Shown piece after piece: positions 1 to 6,096 of a DNA stretch of 6,096 nt; position 1 is the stretch's first letter, and each line of letters begins with the position of its first letter. The notes beneath the pieces were generated by a model. The model worked only from the letters and a program-made list of their open reading frames with translations. It was not told where the DNA came from and made no database searches. The stretch lies in contig CAAGGJ010000085.1 of assembly GCA_900769345.1 (NCBI GenBank), forward strand, positions 1-6,096, in the 5' to 3' direction. This stretch comes from Bacteroidales bacterium. GTDB lineage: Bacteria; Bacteroidota; Bacteroidia; Bacteroidales; Muribaculaceae. Both the position numbers and the translations under genes were made by a program.

Positions 1-27
1 ACGGATTTTCACAATGCTGTGGTGTTA

Positions 28-53
28 ATCTGTTTTGATCTGTTGAATCTGTG
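28..53. repeat. Three ATCTGT direct repeats about 10 bp apart
   Basis: ATCTGTT occurs at 28-34 and 38-44, and ATCTGTG at 47-53, giving spacings of 10 and 9 bp. The copies fall on nearly the same face of the helix, as expected for a cooperative binding site, but may simply be low-complexity intergenic sequence. The gene they might regulate would lie to the left of the window. The rest of 1-80 shows nothing I can name. Confidence 0.35.
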
Positions 54-80
54 TGAGATTAAGTTGGCAGCGGGTGATTT

Positions 81-186
81 TCAGCATCTCCGAAGCTGAT
101 TTGTGGGGTGTGATCGGGCGTACACCACACCGGTTGCTTCGCTCCCTCTGTGTGGTGCTAACCATAAATCAACGTCTCCGACGTTG
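81..186. repeat. Composite palindromic intergenic element (candidate REP/MITE-like repeat)
   Basis: Three hairpins lie in a row. The right one (170-186) is a perfect 7-bp stem, CAACGTC/GACGTTG, with loop TCC. The left one (81-99) pairs TCAGC with GCTGA, then after an A/A mismatch two more pairs, again with loop TCC. The central one (123-157) has a perfect 8-bp stem, CACCACAC/GTGTGGTG. The two outer units are arranged as inverted arms: GAAGCTGATTTGTGG at 92-106 on the plus strand and GACGTTGATTTATGG at 176-162 on the minus strand match at 12 of 15 bases. That symmetry suggests a mobile or dispersed unit rather than chance. Copy number cannot be seen from one window. Lying just after the flippase gene, it could also end or protect the transcript, though no T-run follows the stems. 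Confidence 0.6.
123..157 (-). other. Central hairpin with GCGAAGC apex
   Basis: The 8-bp stem 123-130/150-157 is perfect. On the minus strand its 19-nt loop contains GCGAAGC (142-136), flanked by GG and CC (145-144 and 133-132) that can pair around an A/AA internal bulge. The loop can therefore fold into a second, short stem with a GAA triloop. d(GCGAAGC) is known as an unusually stable DNA mini-hairpin. The folding is read by eye and was not energy-calculated. Confidence 0.55.
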
Positions 187-202
187 CGCGACGGTATTCC
201 TT

Positions 203-1636
203 TCACAATATTCGCTTCAGTCCTATGGCGCTTATCGTTAGCGATATGGCGCTCAGTGCCACGGCTATTGGCCACACTTCCATCTCCATTGCTGATGCTA
301 TTGCCGTAACCACCGCCATAGCATACGCCGTATGCACTGCCACACTATTGTCTATCCGCAATCCATAACGCCCGAAATACACCACACCCACTATGATATT
401 ATAAATCAAGTACCACAGCACAAACGAGATGCCCATACCGCTGAGCCCCCAATAATAATAAAATATCATATTGAGCGCCGTGCCCACTATCACACTGGCA
501 CTCTCGGTTAACATAAACATCTTGCCGTCGCCGCGCGCAATTATCACAAATGCCATGCTCCACGATGTGGCTTTGAACACCATACCCACGAGCATATAGG
601 TAATAAATGTGAGCGCCGCTAAAAATTCTTCACTGTATAGCAACTCCACCACCGGATTGCGCAGACACATCATCCCTGCCACTATGGGCACCAACACCAG
701 CAGCAATATATTTATCTCTTGACTCACAAATATACCGCTGCGCTTGCAACTGTGTGCCTGACTCGCCAAGCGCGGATAATACTCCACTGCCATAGCGCCG
801 AACACGAGTCCCACATAGCGGTTTACAAGAGTATAACCTGCCTGATAATAGCCCAACTGCACTTCTCCTCCCACCCAATTGATATAGGTGCTGACAACAT
901 ACGATGCCAATATCGATAGAAACGTGCCTATGGTCATATAGATGCCGAGGCTCACAAAGTCTTTTCCCATTGCCAACACTTGGCTTCGTGGCATCTTCAC
1001 CACAGGAAATTCGCGATTTCTGAAAACATAAGCACTTAACATCCCTGCCAATGAATATGCCACTATCGAGGGTACTACACTGTCGATTCGCCAATAGTAA
1101 AACATAGGCACCGACACCGCCAATCCTGCCACCGATCCATACACCGATGCTCGTGCCAGATTGCCAAGCCGCTGAGTGCCCTGAAGCACAGCATGCTCGC
1201 CATTGGTAAGCGACAGCATCAGCACCGATGCCGACAGCATCACAAAGCCCCATATATGCTCTGCATCGCCAAATGTGACTCGGCTCAGCACGGGTGCCAT
1301 AGCTATAGTAAGCAATGCGCCTATCAGTCCAAGCCACATCGACCACGCGCGCACCACATGCACTATCCGCGCCACTGCACTCTCGTTGCCTTGAGACAAT
1401 TCGGCGATTATATCGCGCACACTGCTGGTGCGTATGCCCAGATTGGAACCGGTGTTAATCATATCGAGGGCGGCATTCCACAGTCCGAAGAGACCCACTC
1501 CGGCTGGACCGAGCCACAGCGACACGAGCTTGGTACGCACTATGCTGCACACTATATTCACCATCTGCACGCCGCCGAATATGCCCATCGCCTTTATTAC
1601 CATGCGCGAGATGCCGTTATGCTTGGCTTTTGTCAT
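203..1636 (-). CDS. wzx: Wzx/WzxE-type O-antigen (polysaccharide) flippase
   Basis: 477 residues, a typical length for the MOP-superfamily polysaccharide flippases. About a dozen hydrophobic segments run through the chain, for example VVRAWSMWLGLIGALLTIAM, SIVAYSLAGMLSAYVF, INILLLVLVPIVAGMMCL and a hydrophobic C-terminal pair ending in GLKRIL. The N-terminus carries the signature KLVSLWLGPAGVGLFGLWN (GPAGVG at residues 43-48), close to the FGPAGLGL region of E. coli WzxE, and a mid-protein VEYYPRLA motif usual in this family. It should flip undecaprenyl-diphosphate-linked oligosaccharides across the inner membrane. Which glycan it handles is not shown, because no glycosyltransferase or sugar-nucleotide gene lies in the window. 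The start ATG overlaps the stop of the transferase gene (ATGA, 1636-1633). It is the last gene of the block seen here; the composite palindrome begins 17 bp beyond its TGA. Confidence 0.9.
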   Translation of the reverse strand: MTKAKHNGISRMVIKAMGIFGGVQMVNIVCSIVRTKLVSLWLGPAGVGLFGLWNAALDMINTGSNLGIRTSSVRDIIAELSQGNESAVARIVHVVRAWSMWLGLIGALLTIAMAPVLSRVTFGDAEHIWGFVMLSASVLMLSLTNGEHAVLQGTQRLGNLARASVYGSVAGLAVSVPMFYYWRIDSVVPSIVAYSLAGMLSAYVFRNREFPVVKMPRSQVLAMGKDFVSLGIYMTIGTFLSILASYVVSTYINWVGGEVQLGYYQAGYTLVNRYVGLVFGAMAVEYYPRLASQAHSCKRSGIFVSQEINILLLVLVPIVAGMMCLRNPVVELLYSEEFLAALTFITYMLVGMVFKATSWSMAFVIIARGDGKMFMLTESASVIVGTALNMIFYYYWGLSGMGISFVLWYLIYNIIVGVVYFGRYGLRIDNSVAVHTAYAMAVVTAIASAMEMEVWPIAVALSAISLTISAIGLKRIL

Positions 1637-2586
1637 CGGAGGGTTATTTTGTAGGTATTATACACTATGGCTCTGCCTCCCATACCGCATTTTTGCAGCA
1701 CAAGTCCTTCGTTGAGATAGCGTCCGCGGTCTTCATTCGATATACCGAAATCGAGATAGCGAATGTCTTTGCCTGCATTGGCTATGATATACTGATAGAT
1801 AGCGGGAATCACACGATATTGCCACCCTTGCGGCGTAGCGGCTGTGTACTGTGAGTGTAGCACTCCTCCTATGCGATATATCACTATTCCTCCCAGCAGT
1901 TCGCCATCTTTTTCGGCACCGTAGAGACGTATCGACTCCGGAAAGCGCGATTTCAGCAACTGCATCTCCTCAAGACTATGCACCGGTGCAGCATCATAGC
2001 GCTCTCGGAGCAATTGGCTCAGTATTTGCCAATATTCGGCAAACTTCTGACTCTCGCCCACGGTCACTCCGTTTTTGCGAGCAAAAGCCACCGACGATTT
2101 TGCCCCGGTATTAAAGTGCAACGGACATCGGAGGTCGATGGTGGTCGACACATTGCTCACCGTCAGTTCGGCGCCGTGCCGGAATAGTGCATAAAGGTCT
2201 TCCTCGGCGGGATAATTGTGATAGATATGCGGCATAGCGCGATATTCTATCTCGCTTATGCCATCGGCTTTGAGGTAGCGCACTGCAGCGTCCATCACTT
2301 GCAGCATCACCACCACATTGAAGTGCAATAGTGGCATTATCCAACCGCCGTAGGTGAGCCCGCGATGCGAATAAAGCACATTGCCTTCGCGATTGGCAGG
2401 CAGCAATGCCACCAAGCGCTCGCCTTGATATGCCATCAGCGAATAGTCGGTAAATCGATGGCTGTGATAGTCCATATAGTCGCGTCGATGCAGAAACGAA
2501 CTGTTTTTTGCCGTTTCCACAAAGTCATCCCACTCTCTGCGGTGGTATGCCTCGTAACGCTCTATTCTTATGGCTTCTTCACTCAT
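1633..2586 (-). CDS. GNAT/FemAB-like acyl- or aminoacyltransferase
   Basis: 317 residues, with no signal peptide or membrane segment, so cytoplasmic. The start ATG overlaps the stop of the M23 gene (ATGA, 2586-2583), which supports this start and suggests translational coupling. The pattern fits the FemAB-like/BioF2-type acetyltransferase fold (two GNAT-like halves). The N-terminal half contains NSSFLHRRDYMDYHSHRFTD (residues 28-47), a segment I associate with GNAT proteins of Bacteroidota surface-polysaccharide loci. The second half carries GGIVIYRIGGVLHSQYTA, then YRVIPAIYQYII, then the RYLDFGISNEDRGRYLNEGL segment near the C-terminus, which resembles the acceptor/acyl-donor core of FemAB-like proteins. 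Known relatives move an acyl or aminoacyl group to a sugar amine or peptidoglycan precursor. The flippase next door makes a lipid-linked glycan the more likely substrate, but donor and acceptor cannot be read from the sequence. Confidence 0.8.
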   Translation of the reverse strand: MSEEAIRIERYEAYHRREWDDFVETAKNSSFLHRRDYMDYHSHRFTDYSLMAYQGERLVALLPANREGNVLYSHRGLTYGGWIMPLLHFNVVVMLQVMDAAVRYLKADGISEIEYRAMPHIYHNYPAEEDLYALFRHGAELTVSNVSTTIDLRCPLHFNTGAKSSVAFARKNGVTVGESQKFAEYWQILSQLLRERYDAAPVHSLEEMQLLKSRFPESIRLYGAEKDGELLGGIVIYRIGGVLHSQYTAATPQGWQYRVIPAIYQYIIANAGKDIRYLDFGISNEDRGRYLNEGLVLQKCGMGGRAIVYNTYKITLR

Positions 2587-3926
2587 CTTCGCATCCAGGT
2601 TTCGGGATTGAGTTTCACTTTCTCCTTGCGTATCTCGAAGTGCAAGATTGTGCGATTATCATCTTCGCTATCACTGTAAATCTTGCCTATATTCTGATTC
2701 ATCTTCACCTTCTCGCCGGTGCGCACATAGATTTCCGAGAGGTTAACGTATATGGTGAGATAACTGCCATGGCGCACCATCACCACGTTGTTAAACCCGT
2801 CCTGACGGAATATCGCACTCACCTTACCTTCGTAGATGGCGCGTGCCACGGCTCCGGGCTGGGTCTCGATGTCGATTCCGCCATTGTCGGTGGTTACATA
2901 TTTCAGCTCGGGATGCTTGTTTACCCCGAAGTGGCTCACTATCTTATAGCGTCCGGTCACCGGATAGGGCAATTTGCCTTTATTGCTCTCAAAACTGCCT
3001 GAAAGTGCCATATCGGGCTTCTCGGGTGCAGTTTTAGGGGTTGCCGGCTTACTGCTTTCGGCGCTCTCGGTCTTGCCGGTGGCACCTTGGCTGCCGGTGC
3101 TGCCTTGGGTTTTGCCCTGACCGGCTTTGCGTCGCTGTTCTTCTTCTCTTCGTTGCTTTTCTTCTTGCTCTTTTCGGCGTTTCTCGGCTGCTATGCGTTC
3201 TTGCTCTATCAGGCGGTCGAGGGTTTCATCGAGTGCCTTGGCTTTTTTCTTCTTTTCGGCAAGTATCTTATTGAGTTGAGCGCCTTCTTTCTTCAATTTA
3301 TTCACCACCTCGCTCTGTTGGCGCTTTTTCTGCTCCAATGTGAGTTTTGCCAGGTTTTGATCCTTTATATTATTGCTCTTCTCGGTGGCGAGACTGTTGA
3401 TGTGTGCTCGGCTGGCTTCGAGTCGCTTCTGCATCTCGCCTATCTCTTGCGATTGGCGCTTCTGCCATGCCGAAAACTCGCGCAAATAGCGCACGCGTCT
3501 CAGGGCTTGATGAAATGACGACGATTGAAACACAAATAGCAACTTATCGAGCGACGAACTCCGCGAATGTATCTTTCGTATGGCTTTACCATATTCGTCG
3601 CGCAGTTCCTGCAGTTTTGCTTCATTGGCGGCTATGCTGTCGTTCACGCTCTGCAACTCGGCGTTTATCGCATCAAGTTGCTTAGTGAGGGTGTCGATCG
3701 ACCGCTGCTGCTCGCCTATCTCTGCCGTAATAGTGTTGAGTTGATTGAGGTGTCGGCGGGTGTCGGCCTTATTTTTATCGATTTTCTGCGATGTCTCCTT
3801 TATTTCGCGCTGTGTTTTTGCTTTTTGCTGCTTTATCGACTTCACAGTCTGTGCCACCACACCACTCGGCGCCGATGCGCTGAGCAGTGCCACCAGCAGT
3901 ATGCCTAACACTCGCTTTAGTTTCAT
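2583..3926 (-). CDS. EnvC-like murein hydrolase activator with degenerate M23/LytM domain
   Basis: 447 residues. Residues 1-25 form a Sec signal peptide (KLKR, hydrophobic core, cleavage likely after VVA, before Gln26). Residues about 27-266 are a long heptad-rich coiled coil, ending in a highly charged Glu/Arg/Lys helix. Residues 267-305 are a flexible Gly/Ser/Thr/Pro/Lys linker. Residues about 312-447 are an M23/LytM domain with the usual landmarks: FGVNKHPE, GGIDI, VMVRHGSYLTIY, GEKV and LHFEIR. Compared with active LytM enzymes, the first zinc His is Asn348, Asp352 is kept, the catalytic His of YAHLS is Asn395, the first His of HxH is Ile427, and His429 is kept. It is therefore very unlikely to be an active peptidase. 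Coiled coil plus degenerate LytM is the layout of EnvC, which activates amidases at the division site in E. coli; the same role here is inferred. Its TGA overlaps the next gene's ATG. Confidence 0.93.
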   Translation of the reverse strand: MKLKRVLGILLVALLSASAPSGVVAQTVKSIKQQKAKTQREIKETSQKIDKNKADTRRHLNQLNTITAEIGEQQRSIDTLTKQLDAINAELQSVNDSIAANEAKLQELRDEYGKAIRKIHSRSSSLDKLLFVFQSSSFHQALRRVRYLREFSAWQKRQSQEIGEMQKRLEASRAHINSLATEKSNNIKDQNLAKLTLEQKKRQQSEVVNKLKKEGAQLNKILAEKKKKAKALDETLDRLIEQERIAAEKRRKEQEEKQRREEEQRRKAGQGKTQGSTGSQGATGKTESAESSKPATPKTAPEKPDMALSGSFESNKGKLPYPVTGRYKIVSHFGVNKHPELKYVTTDNGGIDIETQPGAVARAIYEGKVSAIFRQDGFNNVVMVRHGSYLTIYVNLSEIYVRTGEKVKMNQNIGKIYSDSEDDNRTILHFEIRKEKVKLNPETWMRR

Positions 3927-3985
3927 ATCTGTTCTCTCTATCTGTTATTTCTTCGATTTCTTTGATTATAGGATTTTTTTCGGTC
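3927..3985 (-). other. Purine-rich spacer and leader before the M23 gene
   Basis: This is the only sizeable gap inside the gene block (59 bp). On the coding strand it is A/G-rich, including a run of seven A and an AAAGAAATCGAAGAAATAA stretch, and has no convincing Shine-Dalgarno sequence before the ATG at 3926. A-rich leaders without SD are usual in Bacteroidota. I do not see a TAnnTTTG-type promoter or a credible terminator, so read-through from the lipoprotein gene is the simplest view. Confidence 0.4.
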
Positions 3986-4822
3986 CTACCGGGTGGTCGA
4001 ACCCAGCGACTTCAGTATTGCCGACGCATTGGTCTTGCTATAACCTGCCGGTATCTCAAGGTCGTTGTTGATATTGCCGTTCCACTGCAGGTTCTTCAAG
4101 TTTAGGTCGAGGGTCAAAGCCTTGTTCGATATTGTGGTCGAAGCACTTATGCTTGTTGCCACAGTGCCTGCCACGGTACCGGTATTGTTACCGTACACCA
4201 CGTTGTATATCGATGCCTTACCATCGGGATACACATCGAGTGCCACCAAATTGTCGTTACTGTCGAATGTATACACATATCCAAATCCCTCATAGGTGTT
4301 CTTCGGTGTAAGAGTGGCAACGCCGTTGCTCTCGCTTATGTTCACATCACCGCTCATCTTCACACTCAGTGTACCCTTGCCCAATATGTGGGCACGACCC
4401 AGCATCAGGTCTTGCAACGTGCTCACATCCACTGGCACCCCGCTGGTGAGCAGCGAAGCATCTTCTTCGATATACACACGATGTATGCGGTCTATTATCA
4501 CTATCTTATCACCTTCTATGTGTATCTTTGCCACTTCTATACCCAGCAACGGACGCATCGATATCGATATCGACTTGCCGCGCTCCATCTTGAGCTGCAT
4601 CGACGACGACATGCTCTTTCCCGCACTCAGCACCACCTTTCCGCCGGTCACGAGCGTCTTCCAATCGCCATATTTGGCTATCGATGCCAATCGATCCTTG
4701 CTGCTGCCCTGATATGTTCCGCCGCTAACAGCCGGTTCTGGATTCTGCTTTTGGCTACCGCAACCGGTGCCTGCTATGGCGAGAACTGCCATCATCATTA
4801 TTATTATTGCTGTTCGTTTCAT
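3986..4822 (-). CDS. DUF4292 family lipoprotein
   Basis: 278 residues, ATG to TAG, starting 15 bp after the TPR gene, so almost certainly in the same operon. The N-terminus is a lipoprotein-type signal: KR at residues 3-4, a hydrophobic stretch of Ile/Met/Ala, then GTGC with Cys21 as the likely lipidated residue. The -3 position is Gly rather than the usual Leu, which is slightly atypical. The mature part is rich in beta-strand patterns, with a segment of the type ISISMRPLLGIEVAKIHIEG followed by IVIIDRIHRVYIEED. This matches the DUF4292 family as I know it, which I recall being grouped with LolA/LolB-like folds; that relation is from memory. A LolB-like fold would suggest binding of a hydrophobic ligand at the periplasmic face of the outer membrane, but no function is proven. 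The C-terminus ends in an IPAGYSK-type strand, also typical of the family. Confidence 0.85.
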   Translation of the reverse strand: MKRTAIIIMMMAVLAIAGTGCGSQKQNPEPAVSGGTYQGSSKDRLASIAKYGDWKTLVTGGKVVLSAGKSMSSSMQLKMERGKSISISMRPLLGIEVAKIHIEGDKIVIIDRIHRVYIEEDASLLTSGVPVDVSTLQDLMLGRAHILGKGTLSVKMSGDVNISESNGVATLTPKNTYEGFGYVYTFDSNDNLVALDVYPDGKASIYNVVYGNNTGTVAGTVATSISASTTISNKALTLDLNLKNLQWNGNINNDLEIPAGYSKTNASAILKSLGSTTR

Positions 4823-4837
4823 CTTTTGTCGATTTGT

Positions 4838-6096
4838 TTACTTGAAAAAATATGTTTTATGCTCCACTTTTCGCTGAAGCAATTTGTTGTCAGGGTCATC
4901 AATAAGGGCTTGTTTCCACTGCTCCAATGCCTCGTCGGGCCTACCATTCATGAAGAGTATATCGCCGTAGTGCTCCTTAATGGTAGCGCCCAATTCTAAT
5001 TCCTCGCCCTGCTCTTGGGCTTGCTTTTTCTCGGCTTCTATAGTTTTCTCCATATAGAGCAACGCCTCCTTATAGTTGGCTTTGCAGAACAATATCCATG
5101 CATACGTGTCGAGATACGACGGATTTTCGGGCTCCGCCAATATAGCGCGATAACTCATTTGCTCTGCCTTATTCAAGTCGCCACCCATACATGCCAGGTT
5201 GTAGGCATAATTATTGAGTGTGCTCACCTTGTCGGGCGAATATTCAAGCGCTTTCTCATACATTATCATCACGTGCGTCGTATCGCCGGCTTGGTAATAT
5301 GTGTCACCCTTGAGTTCATACAGACTGGCAAGCATATCCACATCGTTTTTGTCAGCCACTGCCAAGGTCTTGTCGTACTGCTCTTGGGCCTGGTCGTATT
5401 TCTTGTCTTGCGAATAGAGTATGCCAAGCAGGCGCATTAGATCGATATCGTTTTCGTTGTAGGTCAACGCTTTAGCGCACACTTCTTCAGCCTCGGTCAA
5501 CTTATCGTCATTCGAATAGCAATATGCCAGCATACGCCACTTGTCGGGATTGGCAGGCTCTATGTCGAGGGCATAGTGCAACTGCTCGGCTGCTCCGCTA
5601 TAGTCTTCCATTGTCCAAAGATACTCGGCAAAAAGTTCGCGAATGCTATATTCGTGCGGATGCTCGTCGACAAGCACCTTAAAGAGGTTAACTGCACGAT
5701 CCGACGAGTCGCGGCTATGCACCATTTCCGCCGAATAGCTGAGCAACGCCTCTCGTTTTTCATCAACGGTCAATTCTTTGTTGATAAGCGCCTTATACAT
5801 CTGGTTATCATAGTTCACCGTGTCGCCTATGCTGTGGTAATATTCGGCTCGTTTCAGATATATTCTTCCGTTTTCTGGCTCTAACCGCTCTGCACGGTCG
5901 AAATAGGCATCTACACTATCAGGCTTTTGATAAAACTTGAAGATATCGCTCATAAATAGATTATACGCCACATTTTGAGGCGCTGTAGCAAGCAGCGAAC
6001 GGCACTCTTCGAGGCATGCCGTAGTGTCGTTGAGCGACATATATGCCACTGCCTTGCCTGCAGTATATTCCAAGCATCTCCCATCCTGCTCTTCAA
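4838..6096 (-). CDS. Tetratricopeptide-repeat protein, 5' end cut by the window
   Basis: The reading frame is open to the right edge, giving 418 visible codons before TAA; the start lies outside. A TTG at 6073-6071 begins the longest internal candidate, but the frame continues upstream through in-frame codons reading EEQDGRC, so it is probably not the start. The protein is a chain of TPR helix pairs: recurring segments such as YFDRAERLEPENGRIYLKRA, AAEQLHYALDIEPANP, YEKALEYSPDKVSTLNNYAY, AEQMSYRAILAEPENPSYL and ALEQWKQALIDDPDN show the Ala-rich helix B and the Pro/Asn turn of TPRs. TPR arrays are protein-binding scaffolds; no enzymatic domain is visible. In Bacteroidota such a protein commonly precedes a DUF4292 lipoprotein and an M23 protein, as here, so a role in envelope assembly is a reasonable inference. 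Its location cannot be judged because the N-terminus is missing. The partner is unknown. Confidence 0.92.
   Translation of the reverse strand, partial: EEQDGRCLEYTAGKAVAYMSLNDTTACLEECRSLLATAPQNVAYNLFMSDIFKFYQKPDSVDAYFDRAERLEPENGRIYLKRAEYYHSIGDTVNYDNQMYKALINKELTVDEKREALLSYSAEMVHSRDSSDRAVNLFKVLVDEHPHEYSIRELFAEYLWTMEDYSGAAEQLHYALDIEPANPDKWRMLAYCYSNDDKLTEAEEVCAKALTYNENDIDLMRLLGILYSQDKKYDQAQEQYDKTLAVADKNDVDMLASLYELKGDTYYQAGDTTHVMIMYEKALEYSPDKVSTLNNYAYNLACMGGDLNKAEQMSYRAILAEPENPSYLDTYAWILFCKANYKEALLYMEKTIEAEKKQAQEQGEELELGATIKEHYGDILFMNGRPDEALEQWKQALIDDPDNKLLQRKVEHKTYFFK

Noticed and set aside
1..98. Open plus-strand frame entering from the left edge
   Set aside because: Only about 32 codons, with no recognisable protein pattern, and it ends inside the left hairpin; it could be chance.
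103..309. A 68-codon plus-strand open frame across the palindrome
   Set aside because: It crosses the repeat element and the 3' end of the flippase; the repeat structure explains the sequence better than a protein does.
630..1346. A 238-codon open frame on the minus strand inside the flippase gene
   Set aside because: It is a different frame of the flippase, whose own frame gives a coherent membrane protein with family motifs. The alternative product is Cys/Arg/Gly-rich with no recognisable domain.
1193..1654. A 153-codon plus-strand open frame
   Set aside because: It is antisense to the start of the flippase gene, with a His-rich composition typical of shadow frames and no family resemblance.
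3970..3987. AGGA/TCCT inverted repeat with an A/T run after the DUF4292 gene
   Set aside because: The stem is only 4 bp with a 10-nt loop, and the A-run on the coding strand lies within the loop, so it does not make a credible terminator.
4558..4573. Perfect 16-bp palindrome TCGATATCGATATCGA
   Set aside because: It lies in the DUF4292 coding frame, where alternating Ser (TCG) and Ile (ATA) codons produce it, so it is a codon-choice effect.
4388..4999. A 203-codon plus-strand open frame
   Set aside because: It runs antisense across two well-supported genes and their spacer; its His/Tyr/Leu-rich product shows no domain.

Overview
The window looks like chromosomal DNA of a Bacteroidales bacterium. 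The best support is the gene order TPR protein, DUF4292 lipoprotein, EnvC-like M23 protein, which I know as a conserved neighbourhood in Bacteroidota. The starts also lack clear Shine-Dalgarno sequences, and the GC content is moderate with frequent ATA and TCG codons. A Muribaculaceae-type gut member is my guess from style; nothing in the window proves it.

All five genes lie on the minus strand and read right to left as one compact block. The first, cut by the right edge, is a TPR-repeat protein (6096 to 4838). After 15 bp comes a DUF4292 lipoprotein (4822 to 3986). After 59 bp comes a secreted coiled-coil protein with a degenerate M23/LytM domain (3926 to 2583). Its stop codon overlaps the start of a GNAT/FemAB-like transferase (2586 to 1633), whose stop overlaps the start of a Wzx/WzxE-type flippase (1636 to 203). 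Both overlaps are ATGA, so the last three genes are probably translationally coupled.

The block appears to serve the cell envelope. The first three genes form a periplasmic/outer-membrane set, including a LytM-type protein that has lost most catalytic residues and so probably activates murein hydrolases rather than cutting peptidoglycan. The last two suit modification and transbilayer flipping of an undecaprenyl-linked glycan. Joining the two sets by overlapping codons is the most notable organisational feature.

Bases 1 to 202 hold no supported gene. They contain a striking composite palindromic element (81-186): two outer hairpins with similar flanks in opposite orientation around a central 8-bp stem whose apex carries GCGAAGC. 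Beside it are three ATCTGT repeats spaced about one helical turn apart. The element is a candidate dispersed REP/MITE-like repeat and may mark the transcript end. I found no CRISPR array, tRNA, rRNA or insertion sequence, and no clear new multi-gene defence-type system.
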